Origin: Acanthopleura granulata
Lineage: Eukaryota > Mollusca > Polyplacophora > Chitonida > Chitonidae
NCBI GenBank assembly: GCA_016165875.1
Contig: JABBOT010000002.1
Coordinates: 36,669,868 to 36,733,867, forward strand
Reading direction: 5' to 3'
Length of the DNA: 64,000 nt
Shown: positions 50,114 to 61,069 of the stretch, in pieces
Layout: every line of letters starts with the position of its first letter
Numbering within the stretch: position 1 is the first letter of the stretch
Program-made: the position numbers and the translations under genes
The notes under the pieces: generated by a model
What the model was told of the DNA's origin: nothing
Database searches by the model: none
Seen by the model: the letters and a program-made list of their open reading frames with translations, nothing else

Positions 50114-52616
50114 AATTACAAGAATCATATTGATATATACATTTTTAAGCTATTTTTATCTGTTAACTAAGGAAAGTTTTTATGAAGAGAAAAATGATTA
50201 TTCATGTAGTCAAGCCAGGAGTAATATGGAAGTGGCATATTTTTTAATCTCTTGAGGTAACAACTGTGAAGCAGGGATTGGAGCGATCGTTACATCAAAA
50301 ACTGATTGTTTGCACAGCATCTGCAATGTTACAATATCTCACTTTGTACTGTGACATCGTTCTATCTGTAATATGATGTCATTATGATAAGATGGGCATG
50401 GAACATTTGGCGTCAGTAAAGTGATGTCCGGTCCTGCTGCCTTCCATTAGCCGGGCCCCATTGTTTAGGACATTCTGAGTTGCAGTTATGGCAGCTCAGT
50501 AAGTAGAAGCTGTTTTCTGTGCAGTGTTGTCCATTCTTGCCTATCTCAGCAGACTGTTTCCTTTGGCAGTAGTTGGGAGTGGGGGAGGCTGTTTACATGT
50601 AGATATGAGTGGCGTGGGACCTGGAGTAGGCTCAGGCCTACATAGTCAGACAGCAGCCAGCCTTTGATGTTTGAGTCCCATCCAACTCTCTTCACTCAGG
50701 TGGAAATGGGATACATTTTTACTGAAATCCCTTTGGTGTAAGCGTTTATTGCATAATTTACATAATTTGGATTCAGTGATTTTTTTTTTCTCTCCCTTCC
50801 CCTTTCCCATGTCCTTTTTTCACACTCCCTTTTTCCTTTGGGCCCACTCAGGCCTAGCCTTAGCCTGCAGCCCTAGGAGAGGAGAGTGGCGGGTAAATCA
50901 CCCGTTGTTTCACCTTACTAATTCCTTACCCCCTTTCATCTCTGCTGCCTCCTGTGCAGCTTGAGTAGGAATTTGTATTCTGTGAGAAATGCTTTGGCTG
51001 ACTTTGGCCGTTTGCTCTGCGCCTTAGCTCAAAGACTCTATGTGTGGCACTCCGATACAGCAAGACGGCATCTGAGCTCTGATGGCTCAAGACAAGAAAA
51101 GCATCAAATGTTAGGGAAACATATGGAAAGTCTTCTTTAAACTTAAGGCTTAAGGGTTTAATTTGGAAATTTGGTTGTCTCATATTTGTTTGGTGGGAAA
51201 GATAAGACATTTGAAAGCCTTGCTGAGGTACTACAGGTGAATGTGTTTGGGTGCTGAGATACAGCTGCTTCTCCAAGGATCACCCAGGCTGTTGGAATTC
51301 TGTTTTTTTTTTTTTTTTTGTTTCTCCTGTTTTTTTTTTTGCATATAATTAAACTTCTCTGTCATAATTTATTTCCCATCCCTTAGTCATTGCATGCAAG
51401 TAAAATCTCATGTGAAGTGGATTTGACATGGGGTATTTCTAGTTGAGGCAGTGAATGTCTGATGAGTGAGGACTGTCGTCGTTGTGCCAAGTGACAGACA
51501 GAGAAAAAGTTAATCGGTTTGATAGATGTTTCTGTCAGGTGTATATAACGGTGTACAGGTGGCGGTAACTAATACATGACGGCTGATCAGCTCTGTGAGC
51601 AGCCCCGCACCCCCAAGCCTTGGGAGAATCCCCACCACCGCCAGGCGCACACTCGCATACCCCTTGAGTTGGCAGAAGGCAGATTCCACACTCCTCAAGA
51701 TTGGCAGCAGGCAAATTGATTTCTGAAGAGTTCTAAAGCCAATCGGACAACTCCTTGAAATTTCATCTAGGAAATGGATATGTGTTATCACTTATTTGTA
51801 TCGACCTCCTGTAAAATATTGTTCTCAAATGTTTGTACGAATTGAACAGAATAAAGGTGAAATGTATCCTTCACTAGGAGTGACAATGAAATGGAATCAG
51901 ACATGCACAGTTGTAGCAACCAGAGCTTTTTCTCTTATTAGAAATATATGATTACTTTTAATTCTTCAACAAAAGACACAAACCACAACTCATCACCTTG
52001 ACAAGTAGGGGGCCCCACCTTAATAAAGAAAATGAACATTTTACAGGTAAAAGAGTATTTGAGTTCTTGTAATCCAGGCTTACCTGGAGAAATGTCAATC
52101 AGGGACAAATGTCAGGTGAGATGGGTTAGCTCTCCAGTTGTCTTCCTTGTAGGGGACTGTTGTCCCTCCATCAACCACTTTTGTGTGTTACTTGAAGGCT
52201 AGGGTCATTGTAGACACTACCTCTCTATGGATTCGCACAAAAAAGTCGCGTCATTGTAAATGCTTCTATTCAGCAAACAGTTTTTTGTTAATATGTTGTT
52301 TTGTGTTTTGCTGTCCCTCCATGCCATGACTTGTAGTGAAGGAGCAATAAGCAAGTGCTTTGGCTGGATTAAGTCCCTGCCTGATCTTGCCATGAATTTA
52401 ATATATATTTGCTCCACACTGTTTGTTCTCTTTCGAAATAAAAGCTGCTCTGAAGCTGTTTTAATGCCTTACTCTATGACCAACTTCACTAGAACATTTG
52501 GATGAAACTGTTTTTGAGATAAGCTACCTGGAGGAGACTGGTTACGTTTGTAGTTGGATTGAACAACGTCCGAGTTCCTTGATCAGATCTACTGCGTTGC
52601 CTCTGTATCTCAACAA

Positions 52617-52626
52617 TATTTAAAAG
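52617..52626 (+). promoter_or_regulatory. TATA-like box of the internal TCF promoter
   Basis: TATTTAAAAG lies 109-118 bp upstream of the alternative start codon, giving an expected transcription start around 52645-52660. A minimal upstream ORF (ATG CTC TAG at 52651) lies in that area. The match is ordinary in AT-rich DNA, so support is moderate at best. Confidence 0.35.
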
Positions 52627-52701
52627 AAAAAGGGAACGCTTGGGCTGTTAATGCTCTAGATCGCATTAATTGATCACAGGATACAGTTCTAAAACGTCTC
52701 T

Positions 52702-52734
52702 GCTTGACCAAGGCTTGACCAAGGCTTGACCAAG
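52702..52734 (+). repeat. Three exact 11-bp repeats abutting the alternative start codon
   Basis: GCTTGACCAAG occurs three times in tandem and ends directly at ATG 52735, so the last bases before the ATG are CAAG (A at -3 or -2, moderate context). The repeat holds TTGACC half-sites. An in-frame TGA at 52705-52707 rules out upstream coding extension. Confidence 0.95.
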
Positions 52735-52813
52735 ATGACATCAACGCCAGGTGGCTGTGATACGGACTTGCAGTCAAACAGATTCTTCTGGGATTTCATA
52801 TATTACTTTGCAG
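52735..52813 (+). CDS. TCF7L2: TCF/LEF alternative first exon (isoform without beta-catenin-binding domain)
   Basis: The frame from ATG 52735 gives 26 codons plus one base and ends TTTGCAG|GTAATG, a usable donor, in phase 1. That is exactly the phase needed to join exon 3, 104 bp downstream (G+AT = Asp). The new N terminus is short and has an aromatic patch (RFFWDFIYYFA) instead of the acidic beta-catenin-binding motif. The predicted protein would keep downstream DNA-binding exons but could not bind beta-catenin. This architecture is established for vertebrate dnTCF/dnLEF1 made from intronic promoters. An in-frame stop 30 bases upstream and the TATA-like box favour a first exon. Use as an internal exon from 52724 would also keep phase but needs a very poor acceptor. 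Transcript support is not available here. Confidence 0.6.
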
Positions 52814-52917
52814 GTAATGCTGTGAAATTGGTTCATTGTGTTTAACTCCTAATCTAGGAACTTAAATTGTATGTTTGTTGTTCGCACTCTAATTGTTTTT
52901 TGTTTCTTTTATTACAG

Positions 52918-53024
52918 ATAAAAATGTGATACCTCCTCACCCGGCAGACCGTGGCGGCATCGGTCATGTGTACATGGGTCTGCCCTATCACTACCCCAAC
53001 GGGGCCTCAGTTCCCTCCGGTCTG
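52918..53024 (+). CDS. TCF7L2: TCF/LEF transcription factor, exon 3
   Basis: Bounded by a strong acceptor (TTTGTTTCTTTTATTACAG) and donor CTG|GTAAGT. It enters in phase 1 and leaves in phase 0 (two bases plus 35 codons), with no stop. The peptide includes NVIPPHPADRGGIGHVYMG and LPYHYPNGASVPSGL. Its second half parallels the Drosophila pangolin segment that reads MGYLVSPYSYANG...SGLP, placing it in the central region between the beta-catenin-binding domain and the HMG box. GC content and codon use rise sharply over the flanking introns. The GL before the donor would be continued by later exons beyond the window. Confidence 0.92.
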
Positions 53025-54354
53025 GTAAGTTCAGCGTTTTAATGCCTGGTGTTTTCGAACATATATTGCAGTTCTTCAGCTTGTTGGCAAGATGATCATT
53101 CAGTCATACTCTGAGGGCATTGATCTGTGTCCTGAAATTGGCCAAGCCAACAAATGTAGTTTTGTGTTCTAAATCTATTTAAAAAGTTTCAAGATTCTTA
53201 GTTAACATGGCTCATTCATGTACGAAAAAGTTGAGGAATTAGGGCACATGTGATTTATTTTACAGTGAAGGTGGACATGGACAAATGTTTAGGGTTAGTG
53301 TATCATGCAGTGGGGTTGTCTGTTGTGTATGGCACAGAATAAATTTCAGGAGGTTAAATATTGTGCAGAAAAACTTTAAAGGTATAGATGTTAAGCATGG
53401 AGATATTTCGTCGTGATGAATTTCTTGATCACTCGGCTGTGAGTCTGTCTAGTGCTTTGCAAGGGCGTTCATTTTTGTCAAGTTTAATGGGCGAGTGGGT
53501 GTGTTAACATTGGTACGATGTCCAACTTATACTTTCTGACAGGGCAGTCATGAACATCAGTTAACATTCAGTGGTTACCTTGACTTCAAATGGAGCTCGG
53601 AGTTGCCGGCGAAAGTGTAATTTTCCTCTAACTTTATGAATGACTACTTTATGGGACACAAATCACACCTTTTTGAGAGTCCATTCTTTATGTACCAGCT
53701 GTGAAAGGTTTGAATCCCTTGAATTTGCACATCATTGAGCTGGTAACCAGAAATTTGTTAGTCCAGTCTTACCGCATTATGATAGTTAAAATGTTGCACA
53801 TGAGTGACCACAGTGGTGATAGTAATGTTAAATCAGTGAACAGTTATTTCCAGATTATGTCAAATTTGTTGTATTATGGAACTTGGCTTTCGATGATACA
53901 GTTGATGATGGGTGAACACTGTCTTGGTTGAGAGCTAGTGACCATGGATGAATGGATTATGTGTGCCATGTCTCTTCTCATATTCAAGAAATTTGCCAAA
54001 TTGCTTCATCGCAGTTAAGGATCTGGAATTTATCTGGCTAATCTGATTGCTTCCTGGTCTTATACTAATTAGCATAATTACTGTGTTGTAATAAGTGGAG
54101 GGTGGCTGACAGCGTCACTGTTTGTGGGTAATGGGAGAATTACACTGGGTAGATTTCCATCGAACAGAAACGCAAGACCTCTCACTCCATTGCTAGCTCA
54201 AACCTTGTTACATGTGGCACATGACAGTATCTACTGGATTGTGAAATTACATTCAAATCTACTCATGTATATATATAAACCTTCACAGGGATCCATTCTC
54301 TTCAGTTCTTCAGGCCTTAGATTTGTTGATAGGACAGGCATGAGAAACTTATTC

Positions 54355-54462
54355 TTCTTCCTCCACCCGTTAACCTGACTACTGTTGCATACATGAAATA
54401 TCCTTGAGTATGTCATTAAATGGCACTCAAATAAATACATAAATAAAGAAATAAATGTAATT
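54355..54462 (+). mobile_element. SINE 3'-end relic
   Basis: TGTTGCATACATGAAATATC, then CTTGAGTATGTCATTAAATG and CAAATAAATACATAAATAAA, matches the SINE 3' end and AT-rich tail. The head is not recognisable. Confidence 0.65.
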
Positions 54463-56029
54463 CTTCTAACTTTTTGGCTTTCTTGCATGGTATTTATATA
54501 TGCAGACAGTGATACAATATGTTTATATTTTACACAAAACATACATGGTGAGAAGACCATAAGTTTGCCTTCTTGCATATATACCAGTGATATCTGGAGA
54601 CTGGAGGTTTCAGTACTCAAGTTTTCACTTACTGTGAACAACAGATCAGCTCTTGTGAAAATTTATCCAATTATGAAACAAATTTTACATGAAAGTAGAA
54701 CTCTGCACATCATGTAATATTTAGTTGCCAGCATTTTCTCTAGCTTGTCATCTTGTATCCAAAGGTCTTCCATCAAGCTTATGCTAAACCTTCACACCCC
54801 TAACATGTGAATAGACTGCTCTAAGATCAAAGCAAACAGAACTTACTTGTCTGAATTGAGGGGGTGAGTATTAGGAGTAGTTATGAGAACTACTGGGCCT
54901 TTCCCTTTCTGGTCAATTTCCCCTGGCATCTGTCTGTAGATAGAGTAGTGGTCTCTGTGACTTTGTCATCATTAGCGGTACATTGATCAGACACTCTGCA
55001 GTAATCAGATTTTTTCTCCCAAATAAACTTGCCATAACAGACCATGGGAGAGTGGCTAATCCCTAGCATGCCCCTTTTGCCACATTGACAATAATTTCAT
55101 CCAGCACTTCAAAGGGACTCACAAGGCGCTCAAGCGATAGGAATCTCTATATTCTTACTTTGCTGCGTTTTGCTGCCTGTGTTTTTCCCCCGTTTCTAGC
55201 CCTTTCTCTCAGAGAGAAGTAGATGTTTCTGTGCTAGAGTGTTCTGGTTTTAGCAGTACCCAGAAGAACATTTAAGATTCTCACTGTTAATGTGTAGGCT
55301 TAGAAAGTTTGGGATTTGGAAAACATTTTCCTTTCTTTTACTGGAATAAATATCACCAAAGACGTGCCTTAATGATACAATTAAACTTACATTTTCTGCA
55401 CATGAGTTAAATATATGTGAAGAGAAGGTTTAGTAAATTTGTACATGGTTGTCAGCGCCAATTGGTGTCATGTGTTATGGTCAAGCTAGATATATGTAAC
55501 GCTATGCAGGCAAGGATGTTTAAGTCCCTAGATACATGGGACTGTTGTTGAGCTGATGACATCATCAGTGGGCTATCACCAGTTGTCAAATCAGAACTCT
55601 CTATATTTGTCAACAAATACAGTCTCTTAGAAAAGCAGTTTATGCACTGATTGGATTTTGAAGTTGACGATGTATCCATTGGATGGTCTCACTGTTTATC
55701 AAGAGCTTGGACATTCTTTATTTTAATACTTGTCTTTTGTGATAACAGATGAATGCCCTGAAAACCAGTTGATGCCTTGAAAATCAATCAAAACAAATAG
55801 TATCTTGAAGTGTAAGTGGTTGAGAAATAGCAATACTGTAATGTGTACCTTTTTAATTACACCATGTGAAAATACTGTGACATCAGTAGATTCTGATAGC
55901 CTCCACATCAATGAAGTCAGGGGCTTAAATCAAACTTCCACTCTCTGCAGCTTAATAGATGGTTTGTTGGGCACATGGCAAAAGACAGTGATATATTTTG
56001 CCAGCTACCTTGTTTCTCGCTTCTATAGA

Positions 56030-56100
56030 CCTACCCAGTGTTCTGTAAGGGAAATATTTCTGAGTGTTTTGTCAACCTCAATCAAGTAAATAACTAAATC
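56030..56100 (+). mobile_element. SINE 3'-end relic
   Basis: TGTAAGGGAAATATTTCTGA, then GTGTTTTGTCAACCTCAATC and AAGTAAATAACTAAAT, matches the SINE 3' end with substitutions. Confidence 0.55.
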
Positions 56101-59100
56101 TGACACAAACACTGTTTAGTTCAGTGGGGAAAGATGTTTTGCAGAGTAATTATTTGATGGCAAAGATATTTTAATTATGTAATGGCTTTTAGGGAAAGTC
56201 TTCTTGGATGAACATTGTTGAAACCCATTTAAAGTTCACTCTCATTAAAGTTTTGTCTGAAAATAATTCATGAACCCATTCTGTGCAAGGATGACAAATA
56301 GGAGGTATTTTCACCAAATACATGTATTTGAAGAATTGTGATGAATGCCAGCAGTTCCCAGAATATCCTCAGCCTCAAGGTAAAATGTCCAATTAATATT
56401 TACAAGAAAGGAAGAGTTTTCTTTGCTTGTTACAAGTCTACGTGAATTGACTGTACTGGGTAAAATGGTGTCTTGAGGAATTCATTGTTCAGCAAGTTTG
56501 GGAGCTTTTCAGTGGAGTACACAGGTACGTTCATGGAAATGTCAAATGAAATGGCATCCGTTCAGGGCTACAGACAAGGGTGTTGAGAAAGAGTGTCACC
56601 AGTATTTACATCTACCTACCTGATGTACATGTCACAGACAAGTAATGTTCTCAGTTTTGATTTTACTGACATACTTTTCAGGTGTGGTTTTCTTTACTGA
56701 TTTGCTAATGAGTATATGTTCATAAATGAAGTCAGTATCAAAAGGGATGAAATAAAAAGTTTGGGAGCGGGGTAATGTTGGCACAGTTTTGAGGTTAGAG
56801 TAAATACGTGGTAATGATTTTGGTGCATTTTTTCTGTTATTATGCTTCTGTAGCTTACGTTTGGCCAGAGCAAACAGTACAAATCTGTACAGGCTATGAT
56901 TTGTGCAGAGCCCTGTTGTGTTTCCTTTCCTTTTTAGAAGGCTGTGAGAGGTACCTGAGACAGGTGTGAAGGTTTATAGTTAAAAATGATTAATTTCTCC
57001 ATTAAAGAAAACCTCTACAGTATTATATATTTAACAGCAGAAGGCTGCTGACCACAAGTTATAAAGACCACAGATTATTCCATGTGTACTTCACACCTGA
57101 CACACTACCTGGGCTGGATACACCTAGATGTTATTTCACAGATTCTTTGAAAAACAGCAATATTAAACAGCCATCAATCACTTACTGAAACGAGTATTTC
57201 CTGAAAAGATGCCTATACTGAACCCATTTGTATATATTGTATATTTTGACATGTTGACTGCTTTTATGTTAGTTTTGTACAGGGAAACTTTTGGGTTAAA
57301 TACTATTGATTGGTATATGTGAAGAGATCTTTATACCTGAGGGTATTAGTCATTGGCTAATCAAAGAGCCTTTGACAAATCTGTTTTTGAAGGTGACTGA
57401 TATGAGCAGATATCTACATATAGTCTGTGTGGGGAGCTGAATATTAAAGTAAGAGCCTCCTAAGTTTTGTGTGCTGTCTGACAGGCAGGGGGAGAGGAGA
57501 TGGGCTGTTTTTTTATTATTTTTTTTTTTGAGAGTGCCCTCTACTGACACTGACAGCTATTGTGAAATGGCCATTGTGTGACTGGGTGGAAATGACATGA
57601 CAAATGTGTGTGACCTAATGTAAGGTCAAAGGTTATTGGTTCTTTCATCACACAGGCATGGAGCTGGGCCTGTGAAGCATCAAAGGGAAAAGTCAGTGCA
57701 TGCATTGTGTGGAGGCCTGGGCAATTTCCAGTGTTTACCTAGGCCATGGTGTTAATACATGCTGTCATTGAGCATGGGCAGTATTAGAATTCTGCAGTTA
57801 TTAGGAAGGGTACATCCCTCAAGGGTTTAATATCACACCCAGGTAATGGGCACGCATTTTAACACAGGTGATAATAAAATCTAATTCTAGGTTTATGGAT
57901 TAGGTGTGTAGAGAACTTCACATCTTAGTGGTTAAGCCACAGATTGGCATTAGATCATCACAGCAAACATGGCCTGGAAATCAAGGTTGTGGAAAATATC
58001 AATCTTTGTGGGTCTTATATTTGTATCCATGTGTAATGTTTTAAGCACACATGAGAAGAACTTTGGAAGGGGATTTTATTCAAGAACCTGTTGATGTATA
58101 AAATATGTTACAAAATATTATTTATGTACATAAACGATCTAATCAGTATATAAAATGTATCGTCAGGTTTTTTTGATGTTAAAGTCATTTCCCTGTTTGT
58201 AATTCCCAGAAGCAGGGATTCAGTAATTATGGTATTATGTTTTTAAGGAAGTCATTTTGAAAATATTTATTGGAGTAAAATGACCCAAAGTCTATTTGTG
58301 TGCCATAATCTAGGGGTTTAATTTATATGTTGATCAGTTTCTTATCTACATGTGTTAGGAAGGTTACTGATGTGCTCAGCTGCACTCCTGCATTGCACTG
58401 GCTAAGCAAATATTTTCAGCAGGATACTGTCTTTATCCAGGATAAATTCTATGTTTTTATCAGTTTGTCACAAGTACCTTATCAGGCAGATTTCATATAA
58501 CTGTATTACAGATCTACATGTAACGTAACTACGGCTACATACACACTGTGTAGAATGGGTGATCTGTGAAGGACGTAGCGGCAGGGTTTACATGAACAGA
58601 TCAGGCTTAGCTCAGAGGTGACATAACACATCAGGTTTTCATCTGATAGCTACCATGCTGAGATAGAACAGTGGAAACAGAACAGATAAAATTTACGGCA
58701 CTCAGTTTGACCTAAACCAGAAAAATACTGGCCCAGGTGTTGGTAGATATGTATGGAGTTTGTATATTTTATTTACCGTGTTCATATGTTTCGTGTACAA
58801 ACTAACTTGTGAGGCTTATGTGTTAAATTCACATGTGCACATAAAGGCATGAGACAGGGTTGTTTACTCTTGGGTTTAGTGGAGGTCAAGTACAGTACAT
58901 CTATGTTTTACCTGGCTCCTAAATTATATTTACAAAAAAAATGTATTTGTTGGAAAGGATTGTTCAGCCTTAGGTTTAGGTGAACTAAGAGACACTCTGT
59001 TTCTAGTACTATGTCCGATCTGAAAGTGTGTGAGTCAGTGGTGTTTGAGGCACATGTGTGTGTATTTATGACTTGGGTGAATGAAGCAGAATATCAGAAA

Positions 59101-60341
59101 GTGTGAGAGTATATTTTACACATTGGTCGGGTGACTATAGAATTTTGAAATGTGAAGACAATTTATCAGCTTAGCATAAGTATTTGTTTCTGTGTGACAT
59201 TTTTAGCCACCTGTACGGTAGAGTACATACCTGTGTGCTGGGAGCCTTGTTTTGAGACAGCCGACATTGACTTGTAGATAGTTGGCCTTTTATCCTAGTC
59301 AGTCAGGTTTACACCTGTACACTGTCACCAGGTGTAATTATAGGTAAATACTATGACACAGACGTCCCAGATGAGTCCTCTTAGAGCCTTAATTAATACT
59401 TATCTCCCGTCACTCTGCAAGCTCGCCAAGAATATAGGCTTTGTAAAAAGCAGTAGAAAAAAGTGGAGGTAATGTATTATGTGGTAATGACGACCTCTCT
59501 TTATGTTCACATCGGTGACACATTTCCAGGGCTAAAAAGCCAGGTTAAAAATTTGCTGAACTTTTAAAAGTGATGATGAATTTGCTTCACGGTTAAAATA
59601 GTGCTATTTTTCACTGCTGTCATAGGCAGCTGACAGTGTATAAAGCCCACTGACACTTACAGGACGTTAATAGCTTGAAAACAACATGCTCCCTTTAAAG
59701 GTTTTTAAAGTTGAAAGAGTGGGGAATATGTAACCATTACATTAGACTTTTAATCTCTGTATGGGAACACACCCAAGATTGTGTCTCGTAACAGATAAAG
59801 ATTTTCTTGTACAGTTAGAAACTTAAGCAACTAAAAACTCACTTTATTGCATGATGTGTGCATGTAACACCCTATGAGGAATTTTTGTTATTGAGGTGGG
59901 AGCATAGATAACAGTGTTAATGTCCTAAGTGATGTACATGAGATGGGGATATGGACATTTGTGCCAACTTGAAGAAGGGGACAAAACTCAGGCCAGCCTT
60001 AAGCCCCAGACCTCTTAACATGTTGGGCAAGGTTGCTGTGGCACTTGTCACTGTTCATTCCCAGTCAACTGATCATAATGTTATGATGTTGTTTGCTAGA
60101 GTACTGTTTTTGGAGCAAATTTCTACATCTGTGGAATTGGTCAGCCAGCCAGCCAGAAAATTTTTGATGATGCCTAAAATGAAATTGTTGGACCATTGTT
60201 ATGATATAATAATGTTTTTCTCCATATATTGATTTTTAAGTACTTCTGTGAAGAACAAAATGCCCTTTGTAACGATTGCATAAATTATGTCATTGAATTT
60301 TAAATTTCCATTTGAACACTACTGTTAGTTATGTTCTGTTT

Positions 60342-60362
60342 TCTCTCTCTCTCTCTCTCTCT
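60342..60362. repeat. (CT)n microsatellite
   Basis: About ten CT units followed by TTCAG and a T-run. This mimics a splice acceptor, but no credible exon follows. Confidence 0.95.
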
Positions 60363-61044
60363 TCAGTTCTTTTTTTTAAATGGTCTTAATGCTTGTTGAA
60401 TCAATATTACAAGCTGTAGTATTTAATGCCTTTGTGCATGTACACCTTATTCCCTGTATTTTGGTGTTGGTTCAAGTCTGTTGTATGAGTTCGAGAAACA
60501 CTTGCATTGAACAGGTGCCCTTTATCAGTGTACCAATACTGACCTCTAAGAGTGGTTGCTCTATTGCTGCTACATTTGTAAATGGGGCACTGGGCCCTGG
60601 TAATACTGTAATGACCAGTAAATTCAACAAATACACATTCGCTCCGATTTGACTTCACTACAACTGAAATATAGTAAGTTTCAAATAATCAGATCTGTAC
60701 CAAACTTGTCTCTGTCCACGTGGAGATTAACTTGATGTCAGCGTAATGGATATATTAAACAAGTGTTTAAAATGAGGGTTTTATGCTGTCCACGGTAGAT
60801 TTAATATTTTTCTTTCTTACTTCAGTCTGTGTTGGAAATGTATTGTGACACGCACGTGTGATGTTTTCTACAAGAACACCCTGTCAAAAGAACAGGCGTT
60901 ATGAAATTGAAAGCTGATGGGGTGGGTTAAAATTACAGATGATAGATTAGGGGTTGACGGGTAGAAATGAGGGTCCAGTAGCGGAGGGCAGGCAGTGAGG
61001 AGCGCTGGGGTTACAGCCTAGTGCGGGTGGGGCTGGGATAGACT

Positions 61045-61069
61045 GTATATATATGTGTGTGTGTGTGTG
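61045..61069. repeat. (TA)n(GT)n microsatellite
   Basis: A TATATATAT run passes directly into GTGTGTGTGTGTGTG. Confidence 0.95.

Larger units (their letters stand above)
22277..52917 (+). other. TCF intron 2 (30.6 kb)
   Basis: Runs from GTATGT to TTTTATTACAG. On the + strand it looks T- and G-rich compared with the sequence upstream of the gene. It contains a 20-bp tandem repeat, a 63-bp minisatellite, SINE relics, poly-T runs (e.g. 51303-51321), a poly-C run near 39833, and several TCF-type motifs. Open frames inside it, on either strand, show no recognisable domain. Near its end lies the alternative first exon of the same gene. Very long early introns with enhancers and internal promoters are known for TCF/LEF genes. 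Confidence 0.85.

Noticed and set aside
60342..60652. CT tract plus CAG followed by an open frame, resembling a splice acceptor and exon
   Set aside because: The pyrimidine run is a microsatellite, the following frame has no TCF similarity, and it lacks a convincing phase-0 exon with a donor.
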